Source of the DNA: Nonomuraea cypriaca
GTDB lineage: Bacteria; Actinomycetota; Actinomycetes; Streptosporangiales; Streptosporangiaceae
Reading direction: 5' to 3'
NCBI RefSeq assembly: GCF_015645445.1
Contig: NZ_JADOGI010000078.1
Coordinates: 1 to 44,209, forward strand
Length of the DNA stretch: 44,209 nucleotides
The notes beneath the pieces are model-generated. The model searched no databases, was not told the DNA's origin, and saw only the letters and a list, made by a program, of their open reading frames with translations. Shown here one piece after another: positions 33,269 to 40,400 of this stretch. Both the position numbers and the translations under genes were made by a program. Each line of letters begins with the position of its first letter. Within the stretch, counting starts at the first letter, position 1.

Positions 33269-34227
33269 GATTGGGCCCTTCCCGTGGACTCGCGGACGAT
33301 GAGGGCGGTGTCGAGGGTCACTGTCGCGCCCTCTCCCCCCGACTGCAGCAGTAGATCGACGGCCATCCTGCCAGCCGCCACCGCGGGCATCGCCACCGTG
33401 GTCAGCTTGGGCCGGTTGAGCCGTCCGGGCAGTATGTCGTCGAACCCGACGACGCTCACCTGGTCCGGTACCCCGATCTCCATCGCCGACAGCCCCTCGA
33501 TGACGCCGAGCGCCACGAGGTCGTTGTACGCGAGCACGGCGCTCGCCCCGCAGGCCGCCACGTCGGCGGCCACGGCCAGGCCGCCTGACTCGGTGGGCTG
33601 GTTGGGGCCGAAGAAGACGAGGTCGAGTCCCGTGGCCTCGGCGGCGACGCCCTGCATCTCGTTGCTGGTCCACGAGCCGATCGGGCCGGACACGAGCGCG
33701 ATCCTGCGGTGGCCGAGCCCGGCCAGGTGGTCCAGTGCGAGCTTGGCGCCCTGGGCGACGTTCATCAGCACGGCGGGCATGCCTTTGATCCGCCGGTTCA
33801 CCACCACGAAAGGCACGTCCTCGGCCAGACGCTCGATCATCCGGTTCGACAGACGGGGACTGCACAGCAGGACGCCGTCCACCTGCTTCGCGAACGTCCT
33901 GATCAGCTCCTCCTCCACCCTCGGGTCCTCGTCGGTGTCGGCCACGAACACGTGGTAGTCACGGCTCCTGGCCTGCGCCTGCGCGGCCTTGATGATCGGC
34001 GGGAAGAACGGGTTGGCGATGTCGGCCACGATGAGGCCCATGTTGAACGTGCGGCCCGTGGTGAGCGCCCTGGCCGCCCGGTTCGGCCGGTAGCCCAGCT
34101 CGTCGGCGGCGGCCAGCACCTTGCTCCTGGTGCCAGGATTGACCAGGTGCGGCGCGGAGAAGGTACGGGACACGGTGGAGACGTGTACGCCGCAGGCGCG
34201 CGCCACATCCTTGATCGTCGCCGCCAT
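33265..34227 (-). CDS. LacI-family transcriptional regulator
   Basis: The 320-residue repressor begins MAATIKDVARACGVHVSTVSRTFSAPHLVNPGTRSKVLAAADELGYRPNRAARAL, a textbook LacI helix-turn-helix and hinge. The periplasmic-binding-protein-like core has MGLIVADIANPFFPPIIKAAQ, VDGVLLCSPRLSN, VLAYNDLVALGVIEGL and SVVGFDDI. I start it at the ATG at 34227 with AAGGAAGG 8 bp upstream. Two LacI-type operators lie in its own promoter region, so it is autoregulated and co-controls galM. It is transcribed in the same direction as the uronate dehydrogenase gene upstream. Confidence 0.9.
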   Translation of the reverse strand: MAATIKDVARACGVHVSTVSRTFSAPHLVNPGTRSKVLAAADELGYRPNRAARALTTGRTFNMGLIVADIANPFFPPIIKAAQAQARSRDYHVFVADTDEDPRVEEELIRTFAKQVDGVLLCSPRLSNRMIERLAEDVPFVVVNRRIKGMPAVLMNVAQGAKLALDHLAGLGHRRIALVSGPIGSWTSNEMQGVAAEATGLDLVFFGPNQPTESGGLAVAADVAACGASAVLAYNDLVALGVIEGLSAMEIGVPDQVSVVGFDDILPGRLNRPKLTTVAMPAVAAGRMAVDLLLQSGGEGATVTLDTALIVRESTGRAQS

Positions 34228-34240
34228 CGCCGTCCTTCCT

Positions 34241-34255
34241 TGCAAACGGTTGCCA
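34241..34255. promoter_or_regulatory. LacI-type operator 1 (core GCAAACGGTTGC)
   Basis: TGCAAACGGTTGCCA matches the common LacI-family operator style with its central CG. It lies 14-28 bp before the lacI-type start and would overlap the promoter or leader. Confidence 0.75.
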
Positions 34256-34260
34256 GACTA

Positions 34261-34294
34261 AACCTTGACCTTCACGCCTGATGTCGTCAAGGTT
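34261..34294. other. inverted repeat between the two LacI operators
   Basis: AACCTTGAC at 34261-34269 and GTCAAGGTT at 34286-34294 are exact complements with 16 bp between. It could be a weak terminator for the uronate dehydrogenase gene, an additional regulator site, or a structure that positions the two operators. No T-run follows. Confidence 0.5.
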
Positions 34295-34295
34295 C

Positions 34296-34310
34296 TTGCA
34301 ACCGTTTGCT
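34296..34310. promoter_or_regulatory. LacI-type operator 2, inverted copy of operator 1
   Basis: TTGCAACCGTTTGCT is the reverse complement of operator 1 over the 12-bp core GCAAACGGTTGC. The centres are about 55 bp apart (five helical turns), suitable for looping by a dimer-of-dimers. It lies just after the uronate dehydrogenase stop. Confidence 0.75.
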
Positions 34311-34319
34311 GAGGCCCGC

Positions 34320-35114
34320 TCACCAGGAGCCGCCGAGCTCCTTGAGGGTGAAGACGCCGCCGGCGCGGTGGTGCAGCGGCTCCGACAGGTCCGGCTCGCC
34401 GTGCTCGGCGATGAGCGCGGCGGCATGCGACTCCGAGGAGTCGCGGGAGACGTACCCGATGGACTCGGCCTCGCGCAGGGACCACCAGCGGCGCGCGTTG
34501 TCCGAGACGCCCCACACCACGTGGTATCCCGGCGCGACCAGCGCCGCCTCCACCAGCCTGGTCAGGTCGCCTGGCGAGATCCAGGTGGCCAGGCCGCGCG
34601 TGTCGACCGAGCCCTCGTTGCAGGTGCCGAGCCTGATCACGGTCACGTTCATGCCGAACCGGTCGTGGAAGAGGCTGCCGAGCGCCTCCGTGACGACCTT
34701 GCTGACCCCGTAGTAGGTGTCGGGCCGGGGGAAGGCGTAGTCGGGCAGGTCCTCGCCGTCGGCGGGCCTGGTCTGGAAGCCGGCCGCGTGGTGGCTCCCC
34801 ATGAGTACGACGTGCTCGACGCCTTCGTTGTGCGCCGCCTCGAGCAGGACCTGCGTGCCGTTGATGTTGGCCTCGACGATGTCGGCCCAGGGATGCTCCC
34901 TGCTCTGGCCGCCGAGGTGGAGCACCGCGTCCACGCCCTTCATGGCCCCGGCCATCGCGGCCGGGTCGGCGAGGTCGGCCGCCACCCACTCCTCCCCCGG
35001 GCCCGCCTCGACCGGGGTGATGTCGGAAAGCCGCAGCGTACGGCCGTCGCGGGCGAGCCGGGGTCGAAGCAGCGTGCCGACTTTCCCCGCGGCTCCTGTC
35101 ATGAGAATGCGCAT
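34320..35114 (-). CDS. udh: uronate dehydrogenase (NAD-dependent, SDR fold)
   Basis: This enzyme oxidises D-glucuronate or D-galacturonate to the aldarolactone, the first step of the oxidative uronate route. The 264-residue length equals that of known uronate dehydrogenases. It starts MRILMTGAAGKVGTLLRPRL (Rossmann GxxGxxG), then LRLSDITP (the Asp that selects NAD), VLHLGGQSREHPWADIVEANINGT, Ser107 and the Y135-GVS-K139 catalytic pair. The late segment IRLGTCNEG, RGLATWISPGDLTRLVEAAL and VVWGVSDNARRWW is specific to this family. Start at 35114; an upstream ATG adds a non-conserved stretch. It is divergent from the ABC operon and shares its regulatory region. Confidence 0.86.
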   Translation of the reverse strand: MRILMTGAAGKVGTLLRPRLARDGRTLRLSDITPVEAGPGEEWVAADLADPAAMAGAMKGVDAVLHLGGQSREHPWADIVEANINGTQVLLEAAHNEGVEHVVLMGSHHAAGFQTRPADGEDLPDYAFPRPDTYYGVSKVVTEALGSLFHDRFGMNVTVIRLGTCNEGSVDTRGLATWISPGDLTRLVEAALVAPGYHVVWGVSDNARRWWSLREAESIGYVSRDSSESHAAALIAEHGEPDLSEPLHHRAGGVFTLKELGGSW

Positions 35115-35144
35115 GCATCCATGATGTACACGATTCTGGTCGAA

Positions 35145-35160
35145 ATTCACATCCTTGAAT
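35145..35160. promoter_or_regulatory. operator-like palindrome near the udh start
   Basis: ATTCACAT-CCTTGAAT fits the shared cluster palindrome (TTCACAT...TGAA) with weaker outer bases. It lies 31-46 bp upstream of udh in the 136-bp divergent region, which also holds a half site CGTTCACA at 35188-35195. Confidence 0.45.
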
Positions 35161-35220
35161 ATTGACCGTTAGCGGTACGAGTAGTTACGTTCACAGGCAC
35201 GTATCCAAGTGACAGACTCA

Positions 35221-35238
35221 TGTCCACGTATGTGAACG
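35221..35238. promoter_or_regulatory. cluster operator upstream of the sugar-acid ABC operon
   Basis: TGTCCACGTATGTGAACG is a near-perfect palindrome (core GTCCACGT-ATGTGAAC) immediately before the GGGAGG ribosome binding site of the binding-protein gene. The same core occurs before iclR, between the ALDH and gudD genes, and at the 3' end of the ALDH gene. Confidence 0.7.
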
Positions 35239-35250
35239 GGAGGCGGTCTG

Positions 35251-36561
35251 ATGTCACGTCGTCTGCTTGGGGTCGCAATCACGGCGGCCCTGGCCGTTAC
35301 GCTGACAGGCTGCGGTTCCGGGGGATCTGGTAGTTCGGACAACACTTTGGAGATCTGGATCAGGCAGGCGCCCGATTCCGACTCCGCCAAGACAGCGAAG
35401 AAGCTCGGCGACGCATTCACCAAGGCCAGCGGGGTGCCGACGAAGGTCGTCGCGCTTTTCGACGACTTCGAGACCAAGCTGAACCAGCAGGCGGCGCAGA
35501 AGCAGCTTCCTGACATTGTCATCAACGACACCGCCCAGTTGGGCACCATGCAGTCGCAGGGCTGGCTGCAGGAGGTGGACAAGGCCACGCTGGCCGGCGG
35601 CGACCAGTTGTCGGACCTGGCGTGGAAGGCCGCGACGGGCAGTGACGGCAAGTTCTACGGGGCCCCGTTCTCCGCCCAGGCGTTCGCCTTGATCGTCCGC
35701 AAGGACTGGCGGGAGAAGGTGGACATGGAGCCGCCGGAGACCTGGGAGGACCTGGCCAAGCTGGCCACGGCGTTCACCGAGCAGGACCCCGACGGCAACG
35801 GCCAGGCCGACACCGCGGGCTTCGTCGCTCCCGCCGGCACCAAGCGCGGCTACGCCTCCTGGTACGCCTCCTCGCTGATCTACGCCAACGGCGGCGACTT
35901 CATCAAGCCCGGCGCCCCTGGCAAGTACGTCGCCACCGTGAACGACCCCAAGACCGTCGAGGCCGTCCAGTACCTGCAGGACCAGTTCTGCAAGACCAAG
36001 ACCGTCAACCCGGGCGCCGTCAGCAACGACACGACCATCAGCCACGAGGTGTTCGAGAAGGGCCAGGGCGGCATCTACCTGGTCGGCCCGTACGTGCTCG
36101 CCAGGTTCGTGACGAGCATCGGGACCGACAAGATCGAGGTCCTGCCCGTGCCCAAGGGCCCGACCGGCGGCCCTGGCACCCTCGGTGAGGGCGAGAACGT
36201 CTACATGATGGCCGGCTCAGAGCAGCAGGACGCGCAGAAGAAGTTCGCCGAGTTCGCGGTCTCCGCCGAGGGCCAGAAGATCGGCATGAACAAGGACGCC
36301 AACGGCGCCATCGTCCGCCTGCCGGTCAACAACCAGGTCGACATGGCCGCCGAGCGGCAGGACCCGCGCTGGAAGGTCTTCCAGGAGTCGTACGCCAACG
36401 CCGTCTACGCCCCGCCGGTGCCGAGTTGGACGCCGATCCGCCAGGACTCCGCCGACGCCATCAACGCCGTCTGGGCCGACTGCTCCGCCGACGTCAAGGC
36501 CAAGATGGAGGAGCTGAACACCAAGCTCACCCAGGAACTGCAGAGCCAGAAAGCCTCATGA
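35251..36561 (+). CDS. sugar/sugar-acid ABC transporter substrate-binding lipoprotein (family 1)
   Basis: This is the receptor of the second ATPase-less importer, 436 residues. The signal peptide MSRRLLGVAITAALAVTLTG ends in the lipobox LTGC (Cys21). The mature part has TLEIWIRQAPDSDSAKTAKKLGDAFTKASGV, a calcium-loop-like DPDGNGQADT, and KGQGGIYLVGPYVLARF. The ATG follows GGGAGG. The surrounding genes break down uronates and aldarates, so the ligand is likely a uronic acid, uronide oligomer or glucarate; this is inference from context. The stop overlaps the next permease ATG by 4 bp. Confidence 0.9.
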   Translation: MSRRLLGVAITAALAVTLTGCGSGGSGSSDNTLEIWIRQAPDSDSAKTAKKLGDAFTKASGVPTKVVALFDDFETKLNQQAAQKQLPDIVINDTAQLGTMQSQGWLQEVDKATLAGGDQLSDLAWKAATGSDGKFYGAPFSAQAFALIVRKDWREKVDMEPPETWEDLAKLATAFTEQDPDGNGQADTAGFVAPAGTKRGYASWYASSLIYANGGDFIKPGAPGKYVATVNDPKTVEAVQYLQDQFCKTKTVNPGAVSNDTTISHEVFEKGQGGIYLVGPYVLARFVTSIGTDKIEVLPVPKGPTGGPGTLGEGENVYMMAGSEQQDAQKKFAEFAVSAEGQKIGMNKDANGAIVRLPVNNQVDMAAERQDPRWKVFQESYANAVYAPPVPSWTPIRQDSADAINAVWADCSADVKAKMEELNTKLTQELQSQKAS

Positions 36562-37487
36562 CCTCCACACTCACCCCGGCGCGCGACCGGACGGCGCCCC
36601 CCGGCCGCCGCACCAGGACGGTGCGGTGGCGGGGGTCGCTGATCGCCTGGGCGTTCCTGGCGCCGGCTCTGATCCTGTTCCTGTACTTCAAGTTCATCCC
36701 GATGTTCGTGGGCCTGTGGAAGAGCTTCTTCAAGGTCCAGACGTTCCTGGGTGACGAGTGGGTCGGCTGGCAGAACTACCAGACGATCATCTCCGACAGC
36801 GAGTTCGCCGCGGCGATCTGGCACAGCATCGTGCTGGCGCTGGGCACCACGGTCGGCTCGCTCGTGCTGGGGCTGGGGTTCGCGCTGCTCATCGAGGGGC
36901 CGGCCCGGTATCTGTGGTTCGTCCGGACGGCGGCGTTCCTCCCGGTGGTCACCACGATGGCGGCCGTGGCCGAGGTGTGGCGGATCATGTTCCACCCCGC
37001 CGACAGCGGGATGCTCAACATCGTCATCGGCTGGGTGGGCATCGACACGCAGCCGTGGCTGGCCAGTGAGGACTCCTCGCTGTGGTCGATCATGCTGATG
37101 AGCATCTGGCGCGGGACGCCGTACGACATGATGATCTTCCTGGCCGGGCTGGTCGGCGTGGACCGCACGCTCTACGAGGCGGCGGCCGTGGACGGCGCGT
37201 CCACCTGGCGGCGGCTGCGGCACATCACGCTGCCCGCTCTGCGGCCGGTGTTCTGGATCCTGTTCACGCTGGCCGCCATCCGCGGCCTGCGGGTCTTCGT
37301 CGAGGTCTACGTGCTGACGAACGGCGGCCCGAACGGCTCCTCCGAGGTGCTGATGACGTTGATCTACAAGCTCGGGTTCCAGAAGAACGAGCTGGGTGTC
37401 GCCTCGGCGGGCGGGATCGTGCTGTTCCTGGCCACGCTGGCGCTCACCGTGATCGTCCAGATGCTGCGCAGGAGGCAGGCGACATGA
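36558..37487 (+). CDS. sugar ABC transporter permease (MalF/UgpA type)
   Basis: The 309-residue membrane subunit starts at the ATG at 36558, inside the preceding stop (ATGA), rather than further upstream where the frame is only a shadow. After a basic leader come six helices starting LIAWAFLAPALILFLYF. The coupling loop is TLYEAAAVDGASTWRRLRHITLPALRP. VLTNGGPNGSSEVLMTLIYKLGF near the end is typical of this permease class. Confidence 0.9.
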   Translation: MTSTLTPARDRTAPPGRRTRTVRWRGSLIAWAFLAPALILFLYFKFIPMFVGLWKSFFKVQTFLGDEWVGWQNYQTIISDSEFAAAIWHSIVLALGTTVGSLVLGLGFALLIEGPARYLWFVRTAAFLPVVTTMAAVAEVWRIMFHPADSGMLNIVIGWVGIDTQPWLASEDSSLWSIMLMSIWRGTPYDMMIFLAGLVGVDRTLYEAAAVDGASTWRRLRHITLPALRPVFWILFTLAAIRGLRVFVEVYVLTNGGPNGSSEVLMTLIYKLGFQKNELGVASAGGIVLFLATLALTVIVQMLRRRQAT

Positions 37488-38344
37488 GGTTCGACAGCGC
37501 TCTGGGGCTGGAGTCGCGTAGGGGGCCGCTGGCTGTAGCCGGAAAAGTCCTGATTTATGGCCTTATGGTGGTGGTTTTCACCGGGCCGCTGGTCGGGCTG
37601 CTGATGAGCTCCTTCAGCAAGACCCTCGATCCGACGTCCTTCTCGCTGTGGCCCGACGAGTTCACGCTGGAGAACTTCGTCCAGGCCATGGACAAGAACG
37701 TCTACCTCTACCTGCTCAACTCGTTCGTGGTCGTGGGCTTCGGACTGCTGCTGCAGATGCTGGTGAGCGTTTTCGCCGCCTATTCGCTGGCCCGCAAGAA
37801 GTTCCGCGGCATGTCGATCGTCATGCTGATCATGCTCACCACGATGATGCTCCCCGAGGAGATCATCGCGATCCCCCTCTCCCTCGTCCTGGCGGACATG
37901 CCGCTGCTGAACGTGAACCTCATCGGCACGTACGCCGGCATGATCCTGCCCGTCGGCGCCTGGGGCTTCTCGATCCTCGTCATGACGGAGTTCATGAAGG
38001 AGGTGCCGGTCGAGTTGGAGGAGGCCGCGCGCATCGACGGCGCGGGCGAGCTGCGGATCTTCGCCACGATCATCGTGCCGCTGTGCCGGCCCGCGCTCGG
38101 CGTGATCGGCGTCTTCGGCTTCACGATGATCTGGGACCAGTACCTGCTGCCGCTGATCGTCGCGACGGAGTCGACCATGTGGACGCTGCCCATCGCGCTG
38201 CGCTCGCTCCGCTCGGACGAGGAGGTCGGGATCGGCGTGCTGCTCGCGGCGTCGCTGCTGGCGCTGCTGCCGTCGATCATCGCGTTCCTGGCCTTCCAGC
38301 GGCAGTTCATGCGCGGTCTGACAAGCGGCGCAGTCAAGGGGTAG
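37484..38344 (+). CDS. sugar ABC transporter permease (MalG/UgpE type)
   Basis: This is the second membrane subunit, 286 residues, overlapping the previous stop by 4 bp. It shows VFTGPLVGLLMSSFSKTLDP, a membrane core rich in Met (MLIMLTTMMLPEEIIAIPLSLV), the coupling loop ELEEAARIDGAGELRIFATIIVPLCRPAL and the standard end QRQFMRGLTSGAVKG. No ATPase gene follows, so a shared MsiK-like ATPase must serve it. Confidence 0.9.
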   Translation: MRFDSALGLESRRGPLAVAGKVLIYGLMVVVFTGPLVGLLMSSFSKTLDPTSFSLWPDEFTLENFVQAMDKNVYLYLLNSFVVVGFGLLLQMLVSVFAAYSLARKKFRGMSIVMLIMLTTMMLPEEIIAIPLSLVLADMPLLNVNLIGTYAGMILPVGAWGFSILVMTEFMKEVPVELEEAARIDGAGELRIFATIIVPLCRPALGVIGVFGFTMIWDQYLLPLIVATESTMWTLPIALRSLRSDEEVGIGVLLAASLLALLPSIIAFLAFQRQFMRGLTSGAVKG

Positions 38345-38345
38345 C

Positions 38346-38381
38346 TGTCCATGTATCTGGACGCTATCCAATATCCTGGAT
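38346..38381. promoter_or_regulatory. tandem cluster operators upstream of iclR (19 bp centre to centre)
   Basis: Site 1 is TGTCCATGTATCTGGACG at 38346-38363; site 2 is ATCCAATATCCTGGAT at 38366-38381. Both are palindromes of the cluster type and their centres are 19 bp apart. They begin directly after the permease stop and end 30 bp before the iclR start, so they likely control the iclR-kdgD pair and provide autoregulation. Confidence 0.7.
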
Positions 38382-38411
38382 GTCCTGAGCCGCCGAGGGA
38401 TACGAGATGGG

Positions 38412-39179
38412 ATGAGTATGGAGCCCCAGCTGGTCAAATCCGCCGAGCGGACTGTGCGCATCCTGGAAGCCCTGGCCTCGTCGCACGACAACCTGACGCT
38501 GTCGGAGCTCCAGCAGCGCACCGGGTTCCCGCGCAGCAGCCTGCACGCCCTCATGCGGACGCTGGTCGAGCTCAACTGGGTCGAGACCGACTCGGCGAGG
38601 TCGGCGTTCGGCGTGGGGCCGCACGCGTTGCTGACCGGCACCGCGTACCTGGACAAGGATCCGGCGCTGCCGTTCGCTCAGGAGAGCTTGGAGGACCTGC
38701 GGGACGAGATCGGGCAGACCGTGCACTTCGCCCGCAGGGACGGCGCGCACGTGCTCTACCTGGCGACCAGGGAGTCGCGCGAGGCCGACCACGTGATCCC
38801 CAGGGTGGGCAGGCGGCTGCCCGCCCACGTCACGGCGCTCGGCCAGGTGCTGCTCGCCCAGCTCACCGACGACGAGGTCGTGGCGCTGCTGCCCGACCCG
38901 CTGGCGGCCCTGACCGAGCACACGGTCACCGATCTGACCAAGCTGACCGGCGAGCTCGACCAGGTACGCACCCGGGGCTGGTCCTACGAACGCGAGCAAG
39001 GCACGTACGGCGTGTCCTGCGTGGCCGTGGCGGTCGACTACCGCATCCCGGCCACGGACGCGATCAGCTGCTCGATGCCGGCGGGACTCGGTCCCGCTGA
39101 GGTCGAGAGGATCACCGAAGCGGTGATCAAACACACCCGCAAGCTGGCTGCCACTCTCCGCCGGGAGGGCATCCGCTAG
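38412..39179 (+). CDS. IclR-family transcriptional regulator
   Basis: The 255-residue protein has an N-terminal winged helix (LVKSAERTVRILEALASSHDNLTLSELQQRTGFPRSSLHALMRTLVELNWV) and an IclR effector domain with LRDEIGQTVHFARRDGAHVLYLATRES, RVGRRLPAHVTALGQVLLAQL, RGWSYEREQGTYGVSCVAVAV and AISCSMPAG. Family members sense small organic acids, often aromatic acids or sugar acids such as 2-keto-3-deoxygluconate. Tandem palindromes precede the gene, and matching sites occur at the other cluster promoters, so it is the best candidate for the pathway regulator. kdgD follows 12 bp after its stop. Confidence 0.9.
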   Translation: MSMEPQLVKSAERTVRILEALASSHDNLTLSELQQRTGFPRSSLHALMRTLVELNWVETDSARSAFGVGPHALLTGTAYLDKDPALPFAQESLEDLRDEIGQTVHFARRDGAHVLYLATRESREADHVIPRVGRRLPAHVTALGQVLLAQLTDDEVVALLPDPLAALTEHTVTDLTKLTGELDQVRTRGWSYEREQGTYGVSCVAVAVDYRIPATDAISCSMPAGLGPAEVERITEAVIKHTRKLAATLRREGIR

Positions 39180-39191
39180 AAAGGACTGTTG

Positions 39192-40097
39192 ATGCGGCTA
39201 GATGGTGTTCTCTTCTTTCCGGTGACTCCCTTCGGGGCCGATGGCGACCTCGCCGAACCAGCGCTGGCCCGGCACGTCTCGGAGGGGGTCGCGGCCGGGG
39301 CGGGAGGAGTGTTCACCGCGTGCGGCACCGGTGAGTTCAACGCCCTCGACCTCGACGAATACACCCGGACGGTGGCGGTGTCCGTCGCCGCCGCCGAGAG
39401 ACGCGTGCCGGTCTTCGCCGGCGCGGGCGGCGCGCTGCCCGCCGCCAAGGCCGTGGCCCGGGCGGCCGCCGCCCAGGGGGCCGACGGGCTCCTGATGCTG
39501 CCTCCCTACCTGGTCAGCGGCCCTCCGTCCGGTCTGGTGCGGTACGTACGCGAGGTGGCGGACGCCGGCGACCTGCCGGTCATCATCTACCAGCGCGGCA
39601 ACGCCCGCTTCACTCCGGAGGCCGTGGCCGAGCTGACCCGGGTGCCCAACGTGATCGGGTTCAAGGACGGGCTGGGGGACCTCGACCTGCTCCAGCGGAT
39701 CATCCTGACCGTGCGGCGGACTACCGACCGTGAGTTCACGTTCTTCAACGGGCTGCCCACCGCCGAGTTGACGGTTCCCGGCTATCGCGGGCTCGGGGTG
39801 ACCCTCTACTCCAGCGCGGTGTTCGCCTTCGCGCCCGAGATCGCGCTGGCCTTCTACAAGGGTGTGACGGGCGGGGACGAGGTGCTGGTGCAGCGGTTGC
39901 TGACCGGCTTCTACCTGCCGCTCGTGAACCTGCGGGACAAGGTGCCCGGATACGCGGTCTCGCTCGTCAAGGCGGGAGTGCGGTTCCGGGGGCTGGATGT
40001 CGGGGGTGTGCGGGCGCCGCTGGTGGATCCGGCGCCCGAGCACGTGGCCGAGCTGGAGCGGATCATCGCCGCCGGGCTGGAGATCGCCGGGGCCTGA
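39192..40097 (+). CDS. kdgD: 5-dehydro-4-deoxyglucarate dehydratase (KdgD)
   Basis: This DapA-fold enzyme dehydrates and decarboxylates 5-dehydro-4-deoxy-D-glucarate to 2,5-dioxovalerate. The 301-residue product opens MRLDGVLFFPVTPFGADGDL, has the TACGTGEF loop (GTGE 45-48), catalytic Tyr133 in VIIYQRGNARF and Schiff-base Lys158 in VIGFKDGLGDLDLL. FFNGLPTAELTVPGYRGLG and the IIYQRGN segment mark KdgD rather than dihydrodipicolinate synthase. ATG 39192 has AAGGA 7 bp upstream; a TTG at 39189 is less likely. It is co-transcribed with iclR and ends before a terminator. Confidence 0.9.
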   Translation: MRLDGVLFFPVTPFGADGDLAEPALARHVSEGVAAGAGGVFTACGTGEFNALDLDEYTRTVAVSVAAAERRVPVFAGAGGALPAAKAVARAAAAQGADGLLMLPPYLVSGPPSGLVRYVREVADAGDLPVIIYQRGNARFTPEAVAELTRVPNVIGFKDGLGDLDLLQRIILTVRRTTDREFTFFNGLPTAELTVPGYRGLGVTLYSSAVFAFAPEIALAFYKGVTGGDEVLVQRLLTGFYLPLVNLRDKVPGYAVSLVKAGVRFRGLDVGGVRAPLVDPAPEHVAELERIIAAGLEIAGA

Positions 40098-40147
40098 GCC
40101 TTTCTCCTGAGCTCTTTGTCCTGAGCCCTTTGTCCTGCGTCTTTTGT
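40093..40147. repeat. four degenerate tandem copies of a 13-14-bp unit after kdgD
   Basis: CCTGAGCCTTTCT, CCTGAGCTCTTTGT, CCTGAGCCCTTTGT and CCTGCGTCTTTTGT follow each other from the kdgD stop to 40147. They are clearly related and lie just before the terminator hairpin. Confidence 0.65.
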
Positions 40148-40151
40148 ACGG

Positions 40152-40190
40152 GAGGCGGCCCCGGCTACCGGGCCGCCTCTCTTATTCGTC
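40152..40190 (+). terminator. intrinsic terminator of the iclR-kdgD transcript
   Basis: GAGGCGGCC...GGCCGCCTC forms a GC stem (40152-40179) with one bulged base and a short loop, followed by the T-rich TCTTATTCGTCTT. It lies 54 bp after the kdgD stop. Confidence 0.75.
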
Positions 40191-40302
40191 TTGTGCCGGG
40201 ACGCCACTCTTAGTGGAGCTCTGGTTCTTTGCGTAGGTCCGGTTCGTTTCTCAGTAGAGCTCCAGTTCGTTGATCGTGCATGCTGATGTTCCTTCGCGTC
40301 CG

Positions 40303-40327
40303 GCCCGCCCCCTTCATGAGGGCGGGC
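40303..40327 (-). terminator. terminator-like hairpin downstream of the ALDH gene
   Basis: GCCCGCCC at 40303-40310 and GGGCGGGC at 40320-40327 pair across a 9-bp loop. It lies about 60 bp past the ALDH stop on the minus strand. No U-tract follows, as is common for actinomycete hairpin terminators. The convergent gap (40098-40385) holds nothing else that I recognise as a gene. Confidence 0.5.
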
Positions 40328-40382
40328 GCGCTCAAACACCCGTACGTGCCGCGAACGTACGATCATCACCCGTCCACGTCAA

Positions 40383-40400
40383 CGTTCACATCTGTGAACG
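40383..40400. promoter_or_regulatory. perfect cluster operator at the 3' end of the ALDH gene
   Basis: CGTTCACATCTGTGAACG is the most symmetrical copy of the cluster palindrome, yet it spans the last codons and stop of the minus-strand ALDH gene rather than a promoter. No start codon for a recognisable gene lies nearby. Confidence 0.6.

Noticed and set aside
33269..33865. Upstream extension of the galM frame
   Set aside because: It lies in another frame of the lacI-type gene; the proper galM start overlaps the lacI stop.
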